The position numbers were made by a program, and so were the translations under genes. A stretch of 64,000 nt of DNA from Phialocephala subalpina (lineage: Eukaryota; Ascomycota; Leotiomycetes; Helotiales; Mollisiaceae): NCBI GenBank assembly GCA_900073065.1, contig FJOG01000015.1, positions 641,885-705,884 of the forward strand. Reading direction: 5' to 3'. The notes under the pieces are model-generated. The model searched no databases. It saw only the letters and a list, made by a program, of their open reading frames with translations, and was not told where the DNA came from. Shown here piece by piece: positions 11,623 to 23,015 of this stretch (positions within the stretch are counted from its first letter, which is position 1; the number at the start of each line of letters is the position of its first letter).

Positions 11623-13303
11623 TCACACCACGCGAATGCCCTTTGGCGAAGGACTATTCTCATCAGTGACGCGTTTTCGACCCTTATTCACATGAATGTG
11701 AAAAGCCGAAAGATGATTCTCCAAAGCATCAGCAGCGGTCAATCGTTCAGCAGGCTCAATCTTAAGCATGCCTTTGCAAACCTCAATAATAGGAGATTGC
11801 ACAACGGGATTATCCAACCAGTGACACAGCAACAGGTAATTCTCGCCTGAAATTCGCTCATTAGTTCTTCTCCTCAGACCTACAAGTTCTGCTCCAACCA
11901 ATGCACATGCCCAATAATCCACACTTTTGTCGTGCCACTGACCCTCGACCTGCTCAGGGGCGAGGTAGGGGATTGTGCCCGGTTTGTCATAGAGAGTGCG
12001 CGTGTCGGTGGTAGCGCAGCCGAAACCTATGATCTGAGCATCGGGGGGATCATAAGATCTTGCTACGAGGTTTCCAGGCTTGATGTCGCGATGTGAGATA
12101 CCAAGGCTGTGAAGGAAAGCGATGCCGTCCAGTACTTGGGCAAAAAGGCGAGTTCGGATGTCAAGGGAAGCCTTGGACTTGATCACTACCAGGAAATTGC
12201 ACGTCGATAAAGGGCTGTACAAGATATGCAAGTCGATCGCATCGGCTTGGCCTGGACTCCAGTTCTCGTCGAGGAGTTTGGCGTATCGCGCTTTTTCGGC
12301 CTTGTCAACTATGGTCCTGTGATAGAATTCAAATGGGATGCCGAGTCGTTTCTACTCGAATATTAGCACGTAGCAGATGTGAGAAGGCAAATTGACGAAC
12401 ATGTGGGTGTTTTTGAAGATGCTTCGCAATGAATATTTCGCGGTCAACAGAAAATCTGTTTCTCTGCGTCCTCCAAAGTTCCTTTGCTGCTGCAGGCTGT
12501 CCTGTATGCATATGAGAAACACTAGAAACACGCCCATAACTTCCACTTGCAATAGGATTTCTCACAATCCAATTTCCAATCGTGACTTCATGCCCAGACG
12601 GGGTAGGTAGTAGCATCGGCGCGTTTTCACGCATGACCCTCAAGTAGAATGCAGAAAGTTCCACCTGGAACTGATCTTCCTGGGCAGGTGATCGCTCTTG
12701 GAATTGTAGACTGAAATTGCACTCGCCAAGTTGGATGAGGTTTCGATACGGGATCAGTTTTTGGGTCCGTCTGAGAAGCTCACCGTTCAAAATTACGGGC
12801 AGTTCCCGGAGATTGTCTGCAACGAGGAAGAAGCCTCCTCCACCTTTCACCCAGCAGAATCGGGCATGGACCCCGGCCATTCCTTCGCCATCGTGAATGC
12901 GAATGTCCACCGACAGATTTGGTCGGTTGGGTCTGCCTTTTCCGATTCTCCAGCCAAGCGCTGGGAACTCTGGGAGAAGACCAAGGGAGAATATGAAGCA
13001 ATCTTCTCGCTCAAGGGGATTGATATCTTTGCGATTATCGATATGGATGAATTGTTTGTGGTGCCGATGTGCTGGGTCATCGCGGGTGGTTTGAGCCAGC
13101 CTTTGGAACGCATCTCGAGCGTACTTGTTCTGAGGAACAAGTCTTGCGAAAGTTCCCTCTTTTTCTAACCCCTTTGCAACGGCCTCTTCGGTTTTAGAAC
13201 CGTTGATTTGAGAGGCTTCATCTGATGGAAGCTTTTCTGACTCTCTCTCCTTTAAGACGTGAGTGGAAGGCTCTGTAGACACCCATGATGATGGATCGCC
13301 CAT
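11623..13303 (-). CDS. FHA-domain protein kinase, possible pseudokinase
   Basis: Two exons (13303-12401, 12351-11623) around a 49-bp intron (GTTCGT...GAGTAG) give 543 residues. The true ATG is 13301-13303. The N-terminal half holds an FHA domain (WRIGKGRPNRP, GVHARFCW, then about NLIQLGECNFSLQF). The kinase begins near residue 245 with glycine loop IASGSYGRV, ATP-lysine in AAAKEL and a DREIF alpha-C Glu. HRDIKPGN (about 388) is the catalytic loop and GTIPYLAPEQ the APE region. The magnesium-binding DFG is GFG (IIGFGCA, about 410): GAT has become GGT. Activity may therefore be lost or non-canonical. Architecture resembles the Rad53/Chk2 type, but fungal FHA-kinases have expanded and orthology is not claimed. 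The weak GTTCGT donor is the least certain point. Confidence 0.72.
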
Positions 13304-13826
13304 GTAGCTCAATATATAGAATTTTCAGAGAAGAGCGATATTAAGATATGTAGTTGAAGGAGTAAACATAAAAATATACAGATTTAAGTAGGAGTTTAGG
13401 ATTTGTCGAGGTGCCTGCTGCCTTGTCTCACTCTCGCTGCGGCTTCAGAATGTCTCGCTAAAGTCAACGGCCCAGGAACGCCAAAAGTTGGCCAAATTTT
13501 ATATCGTGAGAAAAGAAATTAAGACAGATATAAATAATCAACAAATGGGAGAGAGTATTAAAAGTCCTTATTTAATGTACGAAATTACTTAAATTTCAAT
13601 TCATTAAATTCGGTGTTCATGTTGTAATGTAGGACATCGAAAATCCAATTATTTGTTGTCAAGTGATTTAGTGGGTAACGCCTCTAACCGCAAGCGGAAG
13701 CGATGAGTGACAACCTCATCACAAAGACAACTTCATCGCCACACTTGACCAACTTCACCAACCCAAGATCAACTCCAACACACGACACGGTCCCTTTCGA
13801 AAAATTGATCGAAAGACTTGATTAAT
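13304..13826. other. Divergent promoter region
   Basis: 523 bp between divergently transcribed genes. A+T-rich from 13500 to 13680. No convincing TATA box, repeat or gene. Confidence 0.4.
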
Positions 13827-14430
13827 ATGGATACGAACGATCACCATGCCGGCCTCCTCGGCCTGGCTGGTCCCTACGAGCATATCGACATTAGCTGGAT
13901 CGAGCAGCGATTGAAGGAGCAGGCCGGTGCCCGAAGAAGCAGACTGGCAGCATACTTCGACGGCGTCATGGAGTTCGTCGAAGAGCCTCCACCCCTCTCG
14001 CGGTCCCCTACGCCCGAACCCCACGACCAGAGGGCCTGGCAAAACAACTACTCTGATCATCTCCGAACCTCTTTGTCTCGGCGAAGATCGAACAACAAGA
14101 GCGTGCCTCGATTGCCTCGCCGAAGGTCAACATCCGACTCAGATGATACTACTGAAATTCAGAAGCATAGAAAACGACGTGAGTATATTATTCCAATGTT
14201 TTCGACCCTTACTAACGTGATTTTCAGGGCAAGTTACGCCAGTCCCACAACCTAAGTTCGACTATAATCGCACATCCCGCCCTTTGAAGCAGAGCCAGAG
14301 GTCAGCGAAACGAAGTGCAGTGGCTAGCAAGATTCCTAGCGCACACAGGATGGAGACGAGGTCGAAAAGTCGTCGAATAGGGCGGATGGGTATCTCGAAA
14401 TCTAGATCACAGCGACGGAAGATTTCTTGA
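13827..14430 (+). CDS. Small basic hypothetical protein
   Basis: Two exons (13827-14178, 14228-14430) joined across a 49-bp intron (GTGAGT, branch CTAAC, acceptor TTTCAG) give 184 residues. ATG 13827 follows an in-frame region without other ATG. The N-terminus is helical and acidic (HIDISWIEQRLKEQ), then a Pro-rich patch (EEPPPLSRSPTPEP). The C-terminal half is very basic with Arg/Ser runs (SLSRRRSNN, RLPRRRS, KSRRIGRMG, SRSQRRK). This suggests a nucleic-acid-binding or nuclear protein (inference). I do not recognise a family. The canonical intron that keeps the frame is the main support that the gene is real. Confidence 0.6.
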
Positions 14431-15762
14431 GATCATGTTTGCAGAATCAGGAATATACTTCGAATACCGACTGATGTCAATGCGATACCACACGAAGCGA
14501 AACGAAGAGGGCTAATACCGAGGGAACGACCCGCCGAAGAACGCGCGAATGCCGCGAGCCACAATTGGAGAAGATAGTTATTGACCGCAGTAGGAACCTC
14601 GATTGGTGGGCTGCAGGTTCATGCATATGGGAGGTATAGGGGTTATGGATGGTATACGGGTTATGAGCAGATTGGGCAACGGCTTGGATACTGGGGCAAT
14701 TGAGAATGATGATGAGCAGATGATACCCTAGTGCGGAATGGAAGGACGGTGCTGGTGATGGGATTGCACCGCAACTAGATACCTATTACCGTACCTACCA
14801 CCGTTGGAGAATGGTAAAATATGTTAAGGCGCCTTGTAAGTTTCCAGTCTTGATAATTTTGTACAAGTGAAGGTAATTCCCTCCCCGTGAGCGCGTTGAA
14901 TCGGCTTTAACTGGCGAGTGATTGATGCTGTCGAAGAACCTAGGTAATGAATTGGCTACACATTTCTTCCTCGGACGAATAATCATCGATGCCCCTCTTA
15001 CTTCGAAAACAATCATTTCTTTACGGCTTTGCCTTCCTTCGAGATGGGGCTAATCCCCGTGAAGGTCTTTCGGAATTGCAAAATGATACGTTATATTGTC
15101 CTGTCCCGCCGTGGATGTATGATTCCCCTATCATAAATCCAGTAAGGCCTCACGAAATCTATTCTATCGAAGTTGATAAGTACGAGATTCAGAAGAGGAT
15201 CAGGTGACTGTGCGACTTCCCATCCCAGCCTCGTTGCACAAAGACGAGGCGTTTTTAGCGCAGCCTTGTCTTCATCTTCAACTTCAACCTTCGTTTCCTC
15301 TGTACCTCTCCCCTCTCCAACTCCAACCTCCACGATATCAACTCCTGTTGATTATCGTGCATCCCAACTTAGACTTCGTTTTTCCGCACTCGTTTGCGAG
15401 AGCAGGCCTTCTCTCGTGTACTGGGTCCACAGCCTCGCGTTGATGGTGAACGGCAGTGCATAGACTGCGGTGATACGTTTCTACGTCCTTAAATTGCGAG
15501 ACCCGTAGTGGCTCCTTAGAGGAGAGTAAAGGTACGTCCACTGCTTCCCCCCCTTGTTCCCCGATCCTTTCGTTGCCTCTGTTTCATCTCTATTGGTGGG
15601 GCTTCTGGAGTCGACCAAGTTGAACTTGCTCTCTTCTTCGAAACACTCCGCTTGCAATATATTCAAGTATGGATATCTCGCGACGGGTCGGAGATTGCGG
15701 TGATACCGTTTCTTCCATTTAGCTAAATATCCCCAAGCTAACGAGTGAATCCGCAGACCGTC
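14431..15762. other. Intergenic and leader of the E2/U-box gene
   Basis: 1.3 kb. 15230-15330 is pyrimidine-rich (CATCTTCAACTTCAACC, CTCCAACTCCAACC), typical of a transcribed fungal 5' leader. Open frames at 15173-15463 and 15204-15443 have no domain and start at non-ATG codons. An untranslated or short coding upstream exon of the next gene cannot be excluded. Confidence 0.4.
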
Positions 15763-18700
15763 ATGGAGAGATACGTAGTTAGCGTTACTCAGGGTGAGGG
15801 TACAGCCTTCCGCCTCCTGGTTCCAATGCTTCCAAATGCCTCAGTATCCGATCTTGCAGAGGAGGTGAAGAAGCGAGTCTCCCGCCGCGAAATCTGGCCT
15901 GGTATCACCGGTGTTTGCCTCCACCTTGGGCCACATGATGGACCTATCATTGATGAGGCAGATACTCTCTCAGACGTGGTTATCGATCCGAAAGTCGAGA
16001 CTCTCACTGCTGTATGCAGCGTGAAAGAAGAAGGCCCTCACCCGGTTGTACAAGTAAGTGGCCCTGGAAACCCTTCTTTCGCTCGTAAATGCACTCTTTG
16101 CTTACCTCCTCGCAGCAACAAAACCGTAATATTCTAAATCTCTCAGGCGGGGGAACTATCAAACTCCGAATCATCACGCCTCCTCTTGCCAGAGCTCATG
16201 CAGACGTACGCACCATTCCTACTTTAAGAGCCTCGGTTACACATCGAACTACCCTTCGGGAGATCAGAGACATGATCTCGGATCGACTTGGAGTTATCAC
16301 TTCAGACATCGTCCGAGACGCTGCAGAGTGCAACTGCTCTTTTGCGAGGCAAATCGAAGAGCGTGCCCTTCGCAATGAAGCACAATTTGACGCCTCTAGA
16401 AACCAGAACGACAACCCTTCCCTCAAGTTCATCGCGGTATATGGCAGGAATCAAGTACAAATCATGGAGACATCTGCTGCTGACAAATCTTCTGTCACAC
16501 AAACTGTTCTTGAGGAACTTGGTAGAAAGCTTCAGTCGAAGGAAATTATTTACATTGGAGGGACATTGGCTCCTGGACCCAGGTAAGAGTCAAGCCATTC
16601 ATTCCCGGCTTTCTTCACACTGACACCAATATTCAGTGGCCAATATCTGAAGATGCCAGTTATCTCTGTCTGCTCCAAAGAGAGGCATGGCGAACTAGCA
16701 CGGGAATTTCGGGAGGCATTCGCTCTGTTCTCGACATGCATACCTCGGAAGCACCTATCACCATTACGACTTTGAACCTTGATCTCTCGATTGAAGATTT
16801 GGGTCTCGTGGATTGTGCAATCAATGGCGTCTTAGATATTTATGTGGCAGAGCGCAAGATTTCCCCTGGTGTTGGTCAAGGAGAACCAGGCAAGGACGGC
16901 ATATTCCTCGATGGCGACGCTTGGGTAAGTCCTATCATCCCCTACAAGTTGTATTTCTTCAGTCTGCTAATTGAACGCCAAGGCACAAGTTATTTTCCAA
17001 TCGAAGAGAGGCATCGCAATGCTTCTTTCTTCACTGCGCGTCTTCACATCCTTGATTGGCGCCAAAAACATGGACTACCCATCTCAAGATGCCGTGTTGC
17101 ACGTCATCCATCTTCTCACCAGGTTTCCCCCGGCCGTTCGAGCGGTCCATACACTTATGAACGACAAGTCACCAAGCCTATGCGAGCGTGCTGCACTGTC
17201 ACAGTCAATTTACGAAGTCCTCAAAGATGTGGTTCCGATGGAGCTCATCAAATCCGATCCCCGAAGGATATTGGAGGGCACACGATTGGTTTTAGGCCTC
17301 GTGCTAGAAAAGGCGAAGCATTTGAAGCTCAAGGAGAATGTCCAAATGCCTTACATATCTTCCCTGCGAGTATTAGACTTGCGAAATACCTTCACTATGG
17401 AACCGATGGCAAATGTCATCCAGACACCATTTGGTTTGGTTGAGGAGGGATACTATGAAGCTTTCAAGGAAGGTGGCATTCTTTATTGGAAGACTGGTGA
17501 GCAACCATTGTCAGCGCTTCCGCTAGATTCGCGTACCAAACGCATCTCCTTACTTAGTGGCGGGGTGGTTTCTCAGATCACCGCTCTTAACCTGAGCACT
17601 CTCGATACTTCCGGATACGAAAGCCAAGGACAAGCCGAACGTCTCTCGTTATCCAGGGAATTGTCAGACTTGAACCACCTTTCGGTATTGTGTGCTCGGA
17701 ACAAATTATCTGTGATCCCACCGTCGGCGCTACCGTCTGCAGAACCCCCAGTACTCACTTTAGACCGCGATGGACTTCTTGCAGTATACGTGGGTAGGGC
17801 AGCTTGCGCAGCACCAGGCAAGGATATAACCATATTCCGGCCCGCGAGTGGAGGCGAGGAGAGTGTTGACGTATCAATCATTACTCAACTATTGATCCCA
17901 ATCCTCAAGCAGCGAGAGTCTGAAGGCACCTCGATATTCGATACGTTCGGTGAGGGAAGCCTGCGAAAGTATCGCGAGCCAGATGAAATCATCATGGTCT
18001 GTGTGGACTGCAGCAAGAGCATGTCTCAGGACTCGGAGTTCTACCGGGGCAACTCGGACGAAGATCAATTTAATGACGAAGAAAACTATGACGATGAGTC
18101 CGGAATGGACTCCGGCGATGATGAACGTGGTACAGCTTCCAGGGCAGGCGATGACAGCGGGGAAGATGTCGAAAATCCTGTTATGTCTCTGGATGATGTC
18201 AAAGGTTAGTCTCATACTTTTCTACATTCCGAGACCCTCGAAATTTACCATATCATGAGCATATGATTCGGTTCCTTTTCAGGGTCTAACTTTTAGCACA
18301 TGTTCCTTTTCTTATATTTCCACGATGCTAAACTCCTTGGTTTTTAGATTTCATTCTTGGTCACGAGTCTTTCAAAGACATGCTCTCCATCATTCACGAA
18401 TCAAAGGTCAATAAGAGGACCGCAGCGATGAATGTCATCGAAATCCTCACCGGACTAGTCTTGAATAGACTGTCGTATTGCCGGAAGCGAGTTGGTGATC
18501 TCAAGAAAACAGCTGCACTCAGATACTATCGTCGTGAAGCCGAAAGGTTCGAGGGAGAAATCACAAACTCAGTGAGTCTCGTTGCCGGTTTGTCTCGCCA
18601 TGAACAAGCACTCTACGACTTCCTCATATATCGAGCTGCCAATTCTGATATCCTCGATGAGAAATGGACATGGACTGAGGGAGATGCGATTCCCAAAGTC

Positions 18701-21507
18701 ATCAAGAAATCTACTGGGGTGGCAGCAAGTTCCTTTTTCCAGGGTCAGCTAACTATCCCACCAGAGTTCCTGTGCCCGGTGTCACAAGAGATTATGGAGG
18801 ACCCGGTAATGACCTGTGATGGGTTTACCTTTGATCGGCAGAATATTGAGAGGTCAGTTGACTTGGATGCCGTGTAATTTCCATTAGCTTACGTGGCTTT
18901 AGATGGTTCAATATTCGAAACTCTTCCCCGCTTACTGGATTAGCCCTCGAAAACACGGAGTTGAGAGCTAATGGACAAATTGCGAATGACATCAAATCAT
19001 GGATTACCGGCCAACAAATTGTGCAGACTGCCTCCACGGGGGCTTTGCCGTCTACCGCTCCTTCTCAAACCCGAGTCTCGACTCGGTCGGCTCATGACTT
19101 TAAGATCAATTTCATCAGTGACCTTGGTTCATTCAGCAGACGAGTACGTAGCTCAATGACCGTCAACGAACTTTATCGACTGGCATTTCAAGGGGGCAAG
19201 GGTCGCCATGCGAGATTCGAATTGCATTCAAATAATGTGTTCACGCCGCCATCCGAAAATTTGTTGTCATCAACAAATATTCAGAACAACTCCGATGTAC
19301 ATATAATTGTGCCAGCGGCTGCGGGAAGTTCCTCCTCGGTAGGAGACCTGTTGAGTGGACGTGGTACAAGCCAATACGAAGACCTCTGTCTAGTCAAAGT
19401 ATACAACGCATTCACCAGCATGCAATTCTCGTTCTGGGTCCCAAAGAATACAACTGTTACTATGGCCTTTATTCTCTTCCGGTATTGGAGATTTCAACTC
19501 AAGCGGTTCGCATCGTCATTTATCTACTTGAGGAAGGTATGGATGGATATGAATGATGTGGGAGATGGAAATTACCGTGGCCAGCCGCAGGATCACTGGG
19601 AGCCCTTGTCGCGTTTTCTCACATCTCGGTTTGCTAAAGGAACTCTGGCGAATGAAGATCTCCTCGGAACCAAGGTCGAATCTGCCAATACCCAGGGTGA
19701 TGGCGATGTCGAAATGAACGATGCACCTGAAGGAAATCCCTTGGTCCTCAGGGTCTACATTGGGGGCGAGCCTACGAGGCACGAAGATGAAACACCTGGC
19801 AAGAGCCTATCAAGGGTATGTCATATTTCAGCAAAGCTGTTGTTTTCCGACTAACTAACCCTTTTAGTTGGATGTTCTGAAAAGCATGTTCGATGCTTTC
19901 ATCAACCGACTGCTAGCTTATAACTTCAAGACCCATTTAGGTAGGTGCCGGTCAAACCCGAAGCTAGTCAGCTTGAGCTAACTGCCGTTACAGGATTAAT
20001 CACCTTCCAGACCACGCCAAACGTTGCGCAGAACATGACACACGCGGTAGAGAGCTTTCGGCATAGGGTAAACAGGATGCGCAGTGAAGGACATACGGCA
20101 TTATGGGATGCGCTGGCCCTTGCGAACGATCAACTTTCTGAATACGCACGACAGTTCCCGAATGCAAAGAAGCGAATTATCTGTTTCTCGGATGGCGAAG
20201 ACACTAAATCCAAGCAGAGAAGCTGTGATGTTTCGAAGAACCTCGCTGTAAGTTTTTCAAATCCCTCAAGCTTCAGCCCCGCATTTAGAATGAAACATTT
20301 CGCTTTCAGACACTGACGCTTTTACAGGGTAATAATGTAGTCGTCGACTGCTTTTGCATCGGAGAGGAGAAAAACATTGAGCTACAGACAATCTCGTACC
20401 TTTCGGGTGGTTACATATTCAAGCCTAATTCATTGGAGCAGGCAATGGCTATTTGTGAAATGGAACCCGTCCTCAGCCAACTTGAGCGGCCGAACATTCA
20501 GATTCCATCCCAATCCTTCTCACATCCCTATGACCCCTACCTGTTCGTACTTCTTGATAGCTTTTGTGGACCTCGGCTAACTTCACGAAGGAGATTTGTG
20601 TTTGCTCAGGAGTGCGGCAGAGTCGTGCGTTCCTGTACTCAAGTAAAGGGGCTTCATTACTGACTTGCGAATAGATACCCGAGCTCGTCACAAACGACAC
20701 ATTCCCAAAACGCCGAGAACACAACCGCATCAACGACTCATTCGTGCCATTGGCTTCACAAGGCTCTGGGCCTTCAGACGGCTTAAGTCGGGCTCCTGTG
20801 TCGGTCACCGCGCACTCCGATTCCAACTTACGCCCAGCCAGAATCCGTGCCGAGGTGAGACTGTCTTCATATCTTCTGCATGTGCAGGCTGACTTCAGTA
20901 GATCCAAAACATTGTTGCCAATCCCCATCCATTTTACGATGTCTACATGTCTAACTCGGATATGTCGTTTTGGAAGGTCGTGATGCAGGGTGTAAGCTCC
21001 CCCCTCTGCCGTGTTATTCGGTCTTACTTACGACTCAATAGCCCCCTGAGAGTGCATATTCCACTGGAACCTTCGTTCTGTACCTTGACATGGAGGAGGG
21101 ATACCCCGCACTGCCACCGAAGGCGCGCTTCATCACCCCAATCCACCACCCAAACATCAATAGGCATGGCAAAGTTTGTCACAGCATTCTTGATCGTATG
21201 CACCTTTCTCGAGCAACTGATGCTGGAAGCTAACGGATGCTTATAGGCAATTGGACCTCCGATACGTCTAATTTGCAACTGTTGAATACCGTGTACTCTC
21301 TCTTGTTAGTGCCGGAATTCAGTGACCCGATGTACGTCCTATTACTAAATTTGTTACTCGTAACTTACTGATCTTAGTAATGCTATTGTCACACTCAACT
21401 TTCATTGGGATGAAGTTGATTTTAGAGACGAGGTCAGGGAGCACATCAAGAAGCATGCGAAGAAGAATCGTGTGGAGTGGAAGGCAGAACTCGTTACGGA
21501 TAATTGA
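15763..21507 (+). CDS. Multidomain ubiquitin enzyme: ubiquitin-like, split vWA, U-box and E2 (UBC) domains
   Basis: Fourteen exons: 15763-16053, 16116-16582, 16660-16924, 16983-18204, 18348-18852, 18903-19815, 19868-19940, 19994-20247, 20328-20624, 20675-20854, 20902-20991, 21042-21195, 21247-21331, 21378-21507. All phases agree, giving 1641 residues. In order: beta-grasp ubiquitin-like region (about 1-90); helical part; vWA MIDAS strand MVCVDCSKSMS (about 682) and an acidic tract; U-box (about 886-947: PPEFLCPVSQEIMEDPVMTC, SSPLTG); another beta-grasp-like stretch; the rest of the vWA domain (GHTALWDALALA, IICFSDGEDT, about 1225-1400); and a C-terminal UBC fold (about 1490-1641) with HHPNINRHGKVC, where the Cys (about 1565) is the E2 active site. 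An E2 and a U-box E3 in one chain imply self-contained ubiquitin transfer (inference). Least certain join: the acceptor at 16659. Confidence 0.8.
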
Positions 21508-21553
21508 AAGCCTTGATACTTGGCGTCGACTTTTAACTCAGAAAACTTTTCTA

Positions 21554-22275
21554 TTATATTGGACTTATTAATACATAAGTTCGAATAAATGTTGATGATA
21601 ATTGAAAGTCCCTCTTGCCCGAAATTGTAGCACCGATCGTGTTGCCGAAGGATGTAGAGACAGAGACCGAGGAGATGATGGTTTTTCGAGAGAGGGGCAG
21701 TTGGTTTTGTATTCGGATGTCAGTGTCTGCTGTGTCGCTAAGAATCTTGATGATACAGAGACTTTGTGTGCTCGTTTCCGCAAAGGAGAATTCGTTCCAC
21801 GGGTCAGCCTCTTTTTGATTTTTCAAGAACGTCCAAGTAGCATTGAAATGCGACCTTCAAACATGCGATTTTCCGCTCCATACCTGTGACATTGGTTAGA
21901 GCAAGGCATTCAAAATATGTCGGGGATAGCGGCAACCTCGACACACAACAATGTCCCTATAGACGCCATGATCGCACTGTAGTCCTGGGTGGCCTTTCGA
22001 ATTCGAGATACACGTTCGCAGACACTCCATCGCAGAGGCGTAGAACTTGACGGCGAGAGTCAGCATCCTCTCATGACTGTACTCGAGATAAGAGAGATTA
22101 AAGGCCGCTTGAGAAAGCATTGCTTTGTATAAAGAGTTTCGGCCTTGGGACATGTGATACAATGCCACCGCTGGATAGGCACTTCTCCATGGATTCGCCT
22201 GTCTTCAAAAGACATCATGATAGTCGCTCCGTGGTTGACATAATGCTGAAATAGGAATGCCTCTTCATCTCTCAA
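21554..22275 (-). pseudogene. Decayed fungal-specific transcription factor domain (Zn2Cys6 type, C-terminal part)
   Basis: Three frames carry successive pieces of one fungal-specific transcription-factor domain. First FLFQHYVNHGATIMMSFEDR, then after a one-base loss near 22200 NPWRSAYPAVALYHMSQGR and SLYKAMLSQAAFNLSYLEY. After a second one-base loss near 22020 comes KATQDYSAIMASIGTLLCVE, and later WTFLKNQKEADPWNEF and TQSLCIIKILSDT. A TGA interrupts the last part where the family has Trp (near 21858). The zinc cluster itself is not found upstream, so the copy is truncated as well as broken. Decay is by indels more than by RIP-type transitions. Confidence 0.65.
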
Positions 22276-22787
22276 CGGCGTGCCGTATATTATGTTCCGT
22301 GGAAGCTTGCGGGGTTGGTATATATCGTATGCTCTCCTTGCTGACCCTGGAAAGCACTAAACGGAATGTTCGAATCCAAATACCAATTGGCAGTGAAGTC
22401 CTCCACATAGTATGCAGCATCGCAGAGAGAGAGGCGCGGGCGGGGGGGATGTAGTAGTCTGGAGAAAATATGAGGGGCGCGGTGGTTCAGCTACTGAAGT
22501 AGTCGATCCTGACTACTGGTGCCGCGAGAAGTCACATACTGTAAATGTTCTACTCCGGTTGAGAGATTTAGCCTTGCTTGATTCTCCGGCCTTAGCACCT
22601 CGTTTCATCATCAAGAACGTCAACAGACTGAAAGAATTCGGTTTTAAAACATAGCAATTGACAACGAAAAGACCGCGAAGAGACATCATATAAAAACATC
22701 CTTTGCCATCTCGACACCGTCATCTCAGACTCAGTGAACGGCTAAGCTGGGTAACCTCTTCAACCCTTAATCATCAAGGCGCTCGCC
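22276..22787. other. Intergenic
   Basis: 512 bp between the decayed regulator and the MSS1 region. It may contain the lost 5' part of the regulator, but I recognise no zinc-cluster cysteines. A short G-rich tract (GGCGCGGGCGGGGGGGATG) lies at 22433-22451. Confidence 0.35.
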
Positions 22788-22973
22788 ATGTCGGAGGTTT
22801 CTGGAGCGAAAGTACGTACATTACCTATCGTACAGCTGATTATCGATTTGGAGCGATTCGGAGTGAGCTTCCTCGAGATGTTAGGGATCTACGGCGACCT
22901 TTTCATGCCAACCACGAATGTCCCATATGCTCTCGTCCTTTTGGTGAAGCTCTGCCCTCGCTCCGAAGCTTGA
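22788..22973 (+). CDS. Possible small protein or upstream ORF (61 aa)
   Basis: An ATG in good context (CGCCATGTCGG) opens a 61-codon frame (MSEVSGAKVRTLPIVQLIID...) with a mildly hydrophobic C-terminal half (VPYALVLLVKLC). It ends 42 bp before the MSS1 start codon. It could be a real small gene, an upstream ORF on the MSS1 transcript or chance. I do not recognise it. Confidence 0.3.
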   Translation: MSEVSGAKVRTLPIVQLIIDLERFGVSFLEMLGIYGDLFMPTTNVPYALVLLVKLCPRSEA

Positions 22974-23015
22974 GCTCGATACATCCATCCAACTACCACA
23001 CCCCTCCAACCATCA

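Noticed and set aside
13670..13730. tRNA-like sequence (AGTGGGTAACGCCTCTAACCGC)
   Set aside because: No acceptor stem pairing and no TTCGANNC box at the right distance.
16637..16780. A frameshift in exon 3 of the E2/U-box gene
   Set aside because: Using the acceptor at 16659 gives a continuous frame with matching phase, so no sequence error is needed; kept only as a splice-choice finding.
20548..20674. An additional intron (GTACTT...CTCAG) and a 32-nt intron (GTAAAG...AATAG) near the end of the vWA part
   Set aside because: A single 50-nt intron with GTGCGT donor and CTGAC branch (20625-20674) keeps phase and domain continuity; 32 nt is too short for these genomes.
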